This document shows positions 7,063 through 13,074 of a stretch of DNA of 14,548 nt, in pieces (position 1 is the stretch's first letter; each line of letters begins with the position of its first letter). Made by a program: the position numbers and the translations under genes. Source of the stretch: Deltaproteobacteria bacterium (lineage in GTDB: Bacteria; Desulfobacterota; DSM-4660; Desulfatiglandales; Desulfatiglandaceae); NCBI GenBank assembly GCA_019307645.1, contig JAFDJF010000003.1:1-14548 (forward strand). The letters are read 5' to 3'. Under the pieces are notes generated by a model, which was not told where the DNA came from, searched no databases, and saw only the letters and a list, made by a program, of their open reading frames with translations.

Positions 7063-7104
7063 ATTATGGAATACCGGGCAGAACATTTCCTTGACCTAAG
7101 TCAA
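7063..7104 (-). promoter_or_regulatory. HcpR/Crp-Fnr-type operator and -10 of the flavodiiron gene
   Basis: Read on the minus strand, the box TTGACTTAGGTCAA (7104-7091) is followed after 22 nt by CATAAT (7068-7063). This is the same class II geometry as at hcp. The predicted start near 7056 leaves a ~107-nt leader before the ATG at 6948. Confidence 0.75.
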
Positions 7105-7126
7105 AAATGGAAATATTTTGTTTTTT

Positions 7127-7918
7127 TTACCCGGAAACCAGGAGTGAATGTGGCAGAGGGGTTCGCTCCAAAATCTCGCCAAACCGCTCTCCTTTGAGGC
7201 AATGGTGCTGGTAATGGTCCAGACACCGGTCAATGACCGCCAGGGCCTCCCCAGGCTGATAGATTCCGGGCAACTCTGTTGCCAATCGGGGATGTCGTCC
7301 TAGTTTTCCACCAATCAGGATGCGGTAGCCTTTTTGTGCCGCCTTCAATGACCCGGTGGGACAAACCGGAATGCACTGTCCGCAGTAAAGGCACTTAGTA
7401 TCATCCACAACAGGAACATCATCTTTAATGGAGATGGCGTTTTCCTTACAGGCTTCCACACAGGCCCCGCACTGCGTGCAAGGATCATCCGTGACTTCAG
7501 GCCTGCACGCCCCTATAAGCCCTACATCAAAAATTTGAGGGCGGGAACATGCGTTAGGGCAATCGGAAACCGAAATTCGAAATTCATGGTGCATTTTTAA
7601 GGAGCCGTTCACCCGCTCCCTTAAAAACGACTTCATGTTTCTTTTAGAGAGACGATTTTCAACCCTTTCGGGCAGGCCGTTGGAATTCACTGCCCGGTTC
7701 GGGCAACCGCCCGGACCAAAACAGGTCTCTACCTGAAAACCCTTGACTTCATCCTCCATGTGGTGAAGGAACCTCTTCCGGCATGTACGAACATGTTCGA
7801 TGGTCACTTCATCGGTCCCACAGCGGGCTGCTTCCGCTTCCACTCGCCGCTTCACCCGTTTCCTGACAAAAAACGGGACCCTTGATAATGCGTCGTTTGC
7901 TTCATTGCTCCATTTCAT
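7127..7918 (-). CDS. Siroheme nitrite/sulfite reductase-like protein with PCP_red N-terminus and two ferredoxin clusters
   Basis: This is a 263-residue protein. Residues 1-50 (WSNEANDALSRVPFFVRKRV, then EVTIEHV) match the PCP_red domain found at the end of light-independent protochlorophyllide reductase subunit B. Next comes the siroheme-[4Fe-4S] signature of sulfite/nitrite reductases: C66-x5-C72 (CFGPGGC) and C120-x3-C124 (CPNAC), followed by PQIFDVGLIG. Two [4Fe-4S] ferredoxin motifs are inserted at C147/150/153/157 and C176/179/182/186. It is far shorter than dissimilatory DsrA/B or AsrC but near the size of small assimilatory-type sulfite reductases. Six-electron reduction of nitrite or sulfite is therefore plausible but unproven. 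ATG 7918 is used; GTG at 7921 and 7927 are possible starts. Its own HcpR-type promoter suggests nitrite or NO rather than sulfite. Confidence 0.82.
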   Translation of the reverse strand: MKWSNEANDALSRVPFFVRKRVKRRVEAEAARCGTDEVTIEHVRTCRKRFLHHMEDEVKGFQVETCFGPGGCPNRAVNSNGLPERVENRLSKRNMKSFLRERVNGSLKMHHEFRISVSDCPNACSRPQIFDVGLIGACRPEVTDDPCTQCGACVEACKENAISIKDDVPVVDDTKCLYCGQCIPVCPTGSLKAAQKGYRILIGGKLGRHPRLATELPGIYQPGEALAVIDRCLDHYQHHCLKGERFGEILERTPLPHSLLVSG

Positions 7919-7957
7919 CACGAACACAGAACCTTTTCTTGCTTGAAACAATAACCT

Positions 7958-7998
7958 GTTATAGCCATTTCTGAATTGGCTTCCTTGACTTAGGTCAA
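7958..7998 (-). promoter_or_regulatory. HcpR/Crp-Fnr-type operator and -10 of the siroheme gene
   Basis: Minus-strand box TTGACCTAAGTCAA (7998-7985) is followed after 21 nt by TATAAC (7963-7958). The start would be near 7951, giving a ~30-nt leader. It is the third member of the same box/-10 arrangement in this window. Confidence 0.75.
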
Positions 7999-8017
7999 AA
8001 ACCGGGATTTTATTGTT

Positions 8018-8060
8018 TTAAAAATCCCCTCCCTTCAGAGTGGAAGATCGGGGATTTTAA
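8018..8060 (-). terminator. Terminator-like hairpin after haoA
   Basis: AAAATCCCC (8021-8029) pairs perfectly with GGGGATTTT (8050-8058), and inner CTTC/GAAG can extend the stem. On the minus strand the stem ends in GGGGATTTTTAAAA, giving a short U-tract. It lies just past the haoA stop and before the promoter of the siroheme gene, so it probably separates the two transcription units. Confidence 0.6.
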
Positions 8061-8091
8061 GGAAGGGGGTTGCCCGTCATGGTTTGAGTCT

Positions 8092-9495
8092 CTATTTGGT
8101 TCTCGGCAAAACCTCTGGCGGCTTGTTTGTGTTACCCGTGGCATTGGGGTAGTCGGTGGCCCTGTATGCCTTCTTGTTGTGTTTGATCAGATCACGGGAA
8201 AGTTCCATGAAATCATTGTACCTCTCCTTGCATTCAAAAAATCCATGCCACCAACTGTAATCCGGGGCCATCATGGCAGTGCCCATCCGAGCCCGTCGTC
8301 CTTCATGATGCCACAGGTAATAATAATCTAACTCCGGCCTTTCATCAAAGAACTTGGCCTTGTCAAGCAGCCCCTTGGCATAAAGCTCATCCAACATCTT
8401 CTTGGCCGGCTTGAAGTACACATCATTGTACTCCTGAACCGTCTTGTCTATCTGGGTGTAGTGATTATCAACCCATCGGTTGGAGTGACACTGCAAGCAG
8501 ATCGCCTTCATCTTTTCCCGTTCCACCTTCCAGTCGGTCTTGGCCGGGAAAGGCTTGAAGTTTTCCGGGCGGACTGTCAAAGGAGCCTGGAGCTCCCATG
8601 AGAGACGCTCTGTTACATCGTGGGAGGTTAGCACCGGACCTGCCCCTGACATGTGGCATGAGGCACACGTGGGAGCCCGGTAATCCACTCCGGGTGTCCA
8701 TGTGCCCGGCGCTGCGGTCCAGTTATAGGTATCCCCAAAGGCGGTGTAAATATCGCCATGTTTAGACTCCATGAAAATCTCGATCTGCGGATGGTCCGGT
8801 CCCAAATGGCACTGTCCACAAGCCTCGGGCTTTCTGGCCTCCATTATGGAAAACCGGTGCCGCGTATGGCAACTGCTGCACGATCCTTTACTGCCATCCG
8901 GGTTGACCCTCCCCACTCCTACGCTGGGCCAGGTCTCCGGGGTCAACTTGCCGTCCTTCATCTCGACGATTGTCCCATGACAGTGATAACAGCCCGTGGT
9001 CCTCTCATTTTCGCTGTTCATACCCTTATTAAGCCACGGATCGATCTTCCAGATGATCTCCAAGGTATTGGCATGCTTGCTACGACTATACTGCTTTGCC
9101 TCGTCAGGGTGGCAGCGCGAGCAGTCCTTGGGAGAAACCACTGCCGTGACGGGCACTTTATATTCCCGGGTCCCGTATTGCTGATCAGCCCGTTCATACT
9201 GTTTATAATGCTCCTTGCTCACGTCAGGATCAAACTCCTCTGCCATATGGCAGTCCAGACACGTTATGTTAGCGTTGGCGTGACGGCTGTTTGCCCAATC
9301 GTAAAAGAGGCCTGGATTTTCTTTTTTGTGGCACTCAATGCAGGCCACCGCCTCCTTTGGCATACTGCGCTCGATCCTGAATTCCTTTTGCTTAAACATG
9401 TTCTTGCCTGTCTGATCATCGGCAATTATAGTGCCCGACATCACCAGGCATACCATCCCGAGCGCCAGACCTGCAAAAAGAATCACTTTTTTCAT
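8092..9495 (-). CDS. haoA: Octaheme cytochrome c of the hydroxylamine oxidoreductase family (HaoA-like, probably reductive)
   Basis: This 467-residue exported protein has a signal peptide (MKK, then hydrophobic residues to ~25). Eight CxxCH haem sites lie at C52, C79, C125, C169, C206, C226, C277 and C333. Eight CxxCH in ~470 residues, followed by a C-terminal helical region (LWHHEGRRARMGTAMMAPDYSWWHGFFE), is the pattern of the HAO family. NrfA has four or five haems and is ruled out by this count. HAO oxidises hydroxylamine in nitrifiers. The homologues paired with a NapC-type protein in Campylobacter and Nautilia are thought to reduce nitrite to hydroxylamine. The preceding gene is such a partner, and hcp lies on the same strand, favouring the reductive role. 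Whether the tyrosine that cross-links the catalytic haem is conserved needs an alignment. Start follows GGGGAGGG. Periplasmic. Confidence 0.87.
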   Translation of the reverse strand: MKKVILFAGLALGMVCLVMSGTIIADDQTGKNMFKQKEFRIERSMPKEAVACIECHKKENPGLFYDWANSRHANANITCLDCHMAEEFDPDVSKEHYKQYERADQQYGTREYKVPVTAVVSPKDCSRCHPDEAKQYSRSKHANTLEIIWKIDPWLNKGMNSENERTTGCYHCHGTIVEMKDGKLTPETWPSVGVGRVNPDGSKGSCSSCHTRHRFSIMEARKPEACGQCHLGPDHPQIEIFMESKHGDIYTAFGDTYNWTAAPGTWTPGVDYRAPTCASCHMSGAGPVLTSHDVTERLSWELQAPLTVRPENFKPFPAKTDWKVEREKMKAICLQCHSNRWVDNHYTQIDKTVQEYNDVYFKPAKKMLDELYAKGLLDKAKFFDERPELDYYYLWHHEGRRARMGTAMMAPDYSWWHGFFECKERYNDFMELSRDLIKHNKKAYRATDYPNATGNTNKPPEVLPRTK

Positions 9496-9526
9496 CGTTT
9501 ACCCTCCCCTTTCCCAACTATTAAAT

Positions 9527-9580
9527 ATTGAAGCCTCCCCGCAGCAAGCTACGAGGAATTCGCTCGCACTGCTTGTTCAA
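9527..9580 (+). repeat. Dispersed palindromic repeat, copy 1 (between haoC and haoA)
   Basis: This 54-bp unit begins ATTGAAGCCTCCCCGCAGC and ends GCTTGTTCAA. It matches copy 2 at 12648-12701 at 50 of 54 positions, in the same orientation. ATTGAA and TTCAA(T) form short terminal inverted repeats. The copy lies in the 175-bp gap of the haoC-haoA pair and could affect relative expression of the two. Confidence 0.75.
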
Positions 9581-9606
9581 TGCTGACAACTGATTAATCT
9601 GTACAC

Positions 9607-9647
9607 GAATGAGGATTCGTAACAATTGACGCCATCAAATTGTCAAT
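9607..9647. repeat. Small inverted repeats in the haoC-haoA gap
   Basis: CGAAT and ATTCG flank GAGG near 9606-9619, and ATTGAC (9625-9630) is complementary to GTCAAT (9642-9647). The latter has 11 nt between half-sites, so it does not fit the N4 spacing of the HcpR boxes. The function is unknown. Confidence 0.3.
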
Positions 9648-9670
9648 CTTCAACAAACAGTATTTACATC

Positions 9671-10264
9671 CTATAGCCCTAACCCCCTGTAAGTATCCCC
9701 ATACTGCTTATATTGATACAGTTGCCTGGCATTATGAACCAGATTCCTGTGGCAATCCACACATCTTTTCTCATAACCGGGCCTTGCATAAACAACCGCT
9801 CTGTGGGCAAGCATGGCCCCCCGTTTGTCAGGGATATACAGGAGATTGCGATGGCATTTCCGGCATTGCTCATTTTTGAAAGCGGCATAAGCCGCGAGCC
9901 TGTTTTTCTCGTGGTCATATTCATCCTGGATAAAATGCATGATGATGTCTTTAATGCCGTGCGCTGTCTTTGCATAGAAAAAATTAAAGGTATCATGGGG
10001 GGCAGGAAGATGGCAGTCCATACAGTCTGCCACAAAGCCCTGGGCATTGTTCACATGGGTAGATGTTTTCCAGGTGTTGTAAGCAAACTGGATTTCGTGG
10101 CACGATGCGCAGAATTGAGGTGTTGAGGTGCGCACCATGGTAAAATAGGACATACTGAAAATCGGGAAGGCGACAGCAATGCCAACAGCAATGAAAATGA
10201 TTGGTTTTACAAATTTTTTCCAGGCAGGTATGGGGCTCTTTGAAGCACCTTTCGACTCTTTCAT
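9671..10264 (-). CDS. haoC: Tetraheme NapC/NirT/NrfH-type membrane quinol dehydrogenase (HaoC-like)
   Basis: This is a 197-residue protein. One membrane anchor spans ~20-42 (VKPIIFIAVGIAVAFPIF). Four CxxCH haem sites follow at C52 (CASCH), C81 (CMDCH), C134 (CRKCH) and C168 (CVDCH), the canonical NapC/NirT/NrfH number. Such proteins take electrons from menaquinol and pass them to a periplasmic multihaem reductase. The next gene downstream is the octahaem HAO-family protein, so haoC is the likely electron supplier; calling it NrfH would imply an NrfA partner that is not present. ATG 10264 is chosen because the protein then begins MKESKG before the anchor and a purine-rich GAGAGGGGGGGG precedes it. 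An upstream TTG/ATG (10306/10294) could add residues. The intervening 175 bp holds a repeat. Confidence 0.9.
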   Translation of the reverse strand: MKESKGASKSPIPAWKKFVKPIIFIAVGIAVAFPIFSMSYFTMVRTSTPQFCASCHEIQFAYNTWKTSTHVNNAQGFVADCMDCHLPAPHDTFNFFYAKTAHGIKDIIMHFIQDEYDHEKNRLAAYAAFKNEQCRKCHRNLLYIPDKRGAMLAHRAVVYARPGYEKRCVDCHRNLVHNARQLYQYKQYGDTYRGLGL

Positions 10265-10401
10265 GCCCCCCCCTCTCAAACAGGGTAAATCCATATTATA
10301 TTTCAATTATGTTATAGGAATGAACTTTTTCAGAAACATAATGAGATAGTCAAGAAACAAAAATATAAAGGAATGAGAACTTGCTTTTGACATCCAAATG
10401 T

Positions 10402-10415
10402 ATGACATAAATCAA
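10402..10415 (-). promoter_or_regulatory. Degenerate HcpR/Fnr-type box upstream of haoC
   Basis: Read on the minus strand, TTGATTTATGTCAT keeps TTGA and GTCA at the right N4 spacing but differs from the three good boxes at the fifth and last positions. No convincing -10 lies 21-23 nt downstream. It lies between the divergent haoC and the corrinoid-activator gene and might serve either, or neither. Confidence 0.35.
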
Positions 10416-10428
10416 CCGGGGTGTCAAC

Positions 10429-10539
10429 CTGAAAAAACCACTTGATATTGCAGGCAGTTACTGGGGAAGTCGGGCGGGATATAAAAGGGACAGGCTGGAA
10501 AAGGCGCTTTCTGATACGCTTGAAAAAATGGCGAACTAA
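10429..10539 (+). other. Possible gene remnant or small ORF upstream of the corrinoid-activator gene
   Basis: The frame is open from 10411 to a TAA at 10537-10539 and reads LKKPLDIAGSYWGSRAGYKR and then a charged helical tail ending in LEKMAN. No ATG or good ribosome site begins it (only CTG at 10429). The residue composition looks coding-like, so it could be the tail of a lost upstream gene. I do not recognise the family. Confidence 0.25.
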
Positions 10540-10569
10540 TCTCGGCTTGTTAACAGAAGGAGACTTTAA

Positions 10570-12669
10570 ATGGGTAAATGCATCAATCATCCGGACAGAG
10601 AGACCAATTTCATGTGCATGAAGCACAATATCTATTTATGCGACGAATGCCTGAAATGCCGTGATCCTGAAATTTATTGCAAGTTTCGTTCGTCCTGTCC
10701 CATCTGGTTCATGGAAAAGCGTGGCGGCAAAGGGATTGATGAAGCCCCGGCTGTAGAAAAAGCAACAGACTATAAAGTTCTTTTTAAACCGGACAACAGG
10801 GAAGTCATTGTTGCCGAGGGGGCAACATTGCTTGCTGCGGCACTGGCAGCTGATGTTCCGCTGAACGCTTCCTGTAACGGGAAAGGCGCCTGTGGCAAAT
10901 GCAAACTAGTTTTAGAATCAGGCACTGGTGAGCAAACGGACACCCCGCTTTTGAGCCTGGAAGAAAAAGAAAACAATTATGTGCTGGCCTGCCAGACAAC
11001 CGTTCACAGTGATATGACCGTCAGGATTCCAGAAGAAACACTTGAAAAGAAACTCCAAATTGCCGGAATGGGAGAAGCAGCGACGGCCAGGATGAAAGGT
11101 CTGGTAACAGAAATTACGCCCATGCTGAAAAATATTGCACTGGAGCTTCAGCCACCGACCCTTGAAGACGCCATCAGTGACCTGGATCGACTTACCCGGG
11201 GGCTCTCAAAAACAGGATGCGATATCAGCAGAATGAGTGTGGGCCTGAAAGTGATGCGGGAACTGGCAGCCGTAATGCGGGACGAAAACTGGAAAGTCAC
11301 GGCCGCTGTTGTCAAAAAAAGCTGCTCAAGTGAAATCGTTCGGGTAACACCCGGTAATGGCGGTTCAAACTCCCTGGGCCTTGCCATCGATATCGGTACA
11401 ACATCTATCGTGGTTTATCTGGTGGACATGGCGGATGGTACTATCCTGGCCGCCACTTCAGGGCACAACCGACAGGCAGCCTGCGGTGATGATGTGATCA
11501 ACAGAATCGTCTGTACAGAAAAAAACGGTGTTAAAAAACTCAGTAAAATGGGTCTGGCCACGATTAACGGCCTGATCAATGAAGCCATCAACAGTGCGGA
11601 CGTAAAACGGGATCAAATCGACAATGTGGTTATTTCAGGCAACACCACCATGACCCACCTGATCCTTCAGATAGAACCGCGTCATATCAGGCGTGAACCG
11701 TATATTCCGTCTGTTTCAGCGTTTCCGGTTTTAAAGGCCGGCAATATCGGACTGAAAGTGAATACGGATGCGGCTGTATTTGTCATGCCCGGACCGGCAG
11801 GATATGTCGGAGGCGATATTGTTTCTGGGCTGATCTATACCGGCTTTCACCGGGAAGAGGCCATTACCCTCTTTATTGACGTGGGTACCAACGGAGAAAT
11901 TGTTCTGGGCAATAACGACTGGCTGATGACAGCTTCCTGTTCGGCAGGTCCGGCTTTTGAAGGCGGCGGCGTCCGCTGGGGAATGCGGGCGGAAGATGGC
12001 GCCATTGAGAAAATTTCAATCGATCCGGATAGTTTTATACCGTCCTATTCAGTCGTGGGCAACACCCTGCCCCGCGGCATCTGTGGATCAGGCATGATCG
12101 ATCTGATTTCCGAAATGCTGATAACCGGCATTATCCAGCCAAATGGTGTATTTAATATAGACGACACACACCCCCGAATCACGAAAGATGGCGATGAAAC
12201 CGCCTATATCCTGGCGTTTGCCGAAGAAACATCCGTTGATAAAGACATTCTCTTTGTGGAATCGGATATCGACAACATTATCCGGAGCAAGGGGGCGGTT
12301 TATGCGGGGTTTAAGGTGCTTTTGAATCAGGCGGGGTTTGATTTTTCAGTGATCGATCGGATTATTATCGCCGGCGGATTCGGGCAGTATCTTGATCTGG
12401 AAAAGGCAATCATCATCGGCCTGTTGCCTGATATTGATAAACATAAATTTCAATACATCGGCAACAGCTCCATTGCCGGCGCATACATGACCCTGCTTTC
12501 CGAAAATTATCGCAAAGAGGCTATCGAAGTCTCTAACAGAATGACGTATATCGATTTTTCAAGCAACAATCAATTTATGGATGAATTTACTTCCGCATTG
12601 TTTCTCCCACATACAAATTTGGAAGACTTTCCCAGTGTGCATGAAAAATTGAAGCCTCCCCGCAGCTAG
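10570..12669 (+). CDS. RACE-type reductive activator of corrinoid proteins ([2Fe-2S] + ASKHA ATPase) with Cys/His-rich N-terminus
   Basis: This is a 699-residue protein. Residues 4-43 hold an unusual cluster (C4, H7, C16, H19, C24, C27, C30, C37, C43) resembling a B-box-type zinc finger. Residues ~66-155 form a plant-type [2Fe-2S] ferredoxin with C102-x5-C108-x2-C111 and C141. After a linker, the ASKHA ATPase core follows: DIGTTS at 274-279, ISGNTTMTHL, MPGPAGYVGGDIVSG, and D437 in FIDVGTNGEI, then GICGSGMIDLI and IAGGFGQYLDLEKA. RACE proteins use ATP to push an electron to inactive Co(II) corrinoids of methyltransferases. No corrinoid protein is in this window, so its client is elsewhere. 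The start follows AGAAGGAG. The last codons and stop lie inside a 54-bp dispersed repeat, so the original C-terminus may have differed. Confidence 0.9.
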   Translation: MGKCINHPDRETNFMCMKHNIYLCDECLKCRDPEIYCKFRSSCPIWFMEKRGGKGIDEAPAVEKATDYKVLFKPDNREVIVAEGATLLAAALAADVPLNASCNGKGACGKCKLVLESGTGEQTDTPLLSLEEKENNYVLACQTTVHSDMTVRIPEETLEKKLQIAGMGEAATARMKGLVTEITPMLKNIALELQPPTLEDAISDLDRLTRGLSKTGCDISRMSVGLKVMRELAAVMRDENWKVTAAVVKKSCSSEIVRVTPGNGGSNSLGLAIDIGTTSIVVYLVDMADGTILAATSGHNRQAACGDDVINRIVCTEKNGVKKLSKMGLATINGLINEAINSADVKRDQIDNVVISGNTTMTHLILQIEPRHIRREPYIPSVSAFPVLKAGNIGLKVNTDAAVFVMPGPAGYVGGDIVSGLIYTGFHREEAITLFIDVGTNGEIVLGNNDWLMTASCSAGPAFEGGGVRWGMRAEDGAIEKISIDPDSFIPSYSVVGNTLPRGICGSGMIDLISEMLITGIIQPNGVFNIDDTHPRITKDGDETAYILAFAEETSVDKDILFVESDIDNIIRSKGAVYAGFKVLLNQAGFDFSVIDRIIIAGGFGQYLDLEKAIIIGLLPDIDKHKFQYIGNSSIAGAYMTLLSENYRKEAIEVSNRMTYIDFSSNNQFMDEFTSALFLPHTNLEDFPSVHEKLKPPRS

Positions 12670-12701
12670 CTACGGGGAATGCGCTCGCATTGCTTGTTCA
12701 A
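12648..12701 (+). repeat. Dispersed palindromic repeat, copy 2 (overlaps the end of the RACE-type gene)
   Basis: This is the second copy of the 54-bp unit at 9527-9580. It contains two hairpin cores: CCCCG...CGGGG around CAGCTAGCTA, and AATGCG-CT-CGCATT (perfect). A T at unit position 20 (A in copy 1) creates the TAG that ends the upstream coding frame at 12667-12669. With two cores and short terminal inverted repeats it has the look of a REP/BIME-like element. Confidence 0.75.
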
Positions 12702-12713
12702 ATAATATATAGC

Positions 12714-12778
12714 CCGGATTATCCGGCAAGATGAGAAAAAAATGCTCTGAATATCTGTCAACTATTTGATATAAATAG
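12714..12778. repeat. Two short palindromes in the spacer after the RACE-type gene
   Basis: CCGGAT-T-ATCCGG (12714-12726) and CTATTT-gatat-AAATAG (12762-12778) are perfect inverted repeats. The second carries TGTCAA and TTGATA flanking 4 nt, but in the opposite orientation to the HcpR boxes. No function can be assigned. Confidence 0.35.
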
Positions 12779-12780
12779 CT

Positions 12781-13069
12781 ATGTCAGCAATACCGGGAGG
12801 TGCTCAACCGGCGATACTTCAGGAGGCATGAATAGAGAAATGGCTTGCAAAGATCCGGCAGGAGAAGTATTGTCAAGATGCATGGTAAAGAGAGATTGAA
12901 GCAGGTTTTGGAGGAGTCTGAGGGTGTTTGGGCATTTTCCAAAATAAGATTCTGCCTTGAACAGGGGAAAGTCGGTTTAAAACCGGCAAACGGGCATGCG
13001 GAACTTCATATTGGGTGTAGTTGCCGCATAATTTGGAATATTAATTTTAAGAGCGATATAAGGATTTGA
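12781..13069 (+). other. No confident gene: overlapping short open frames, possible decayed sequence
   Basis: This gap holds three short, coding-looking but unrecognised frames. The first is 12781-12831 (MSAIPGGAQPAILQEA). The second is 12828-12899, overlapping the first stop by ATGA with AGGAGG before it, ending SRCMVKRD. The third, from about 12845 to 13069, includes LKQVLEESEGVWAFSKIRF. The frame switches and lack of a family match suggest a decayed gene more than three real peptides. I saw no B12-box-like riboswitch here. Confidence 0.25.
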
Positions 13070-13074
13070 AAAAA

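Noticed and set aside
8092..9495. NrfA (pentahaem cytochrome c nitrite reductase) as the partner of the NapC/NrfH-type protein
   Set aside because: Eight CxxCH motifs were counted and no CxxCK site is present, which fits an octahaem HAO-family protein, not NrfA.
8758..9531. Long open frame (257 codons) on the + strand
   Set aside because: It lies entirely antisense to the octahaem cytochrome gene, has no family motifs, and is explained as a shadow of the real gene.
9625..9647. ATTGAC...GTCAAT as a fourth HcpR-type operator upstream of haoA
   Set aside because: Half-sites are separated by 11 nt instead of 4, so they would not fit the dimer.
12670..13074. Cobalamin riboswitch in front of the flavoprotein gene
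   Set aside because: No B12-box-like conserved core or matching stem pattern could be recognised.
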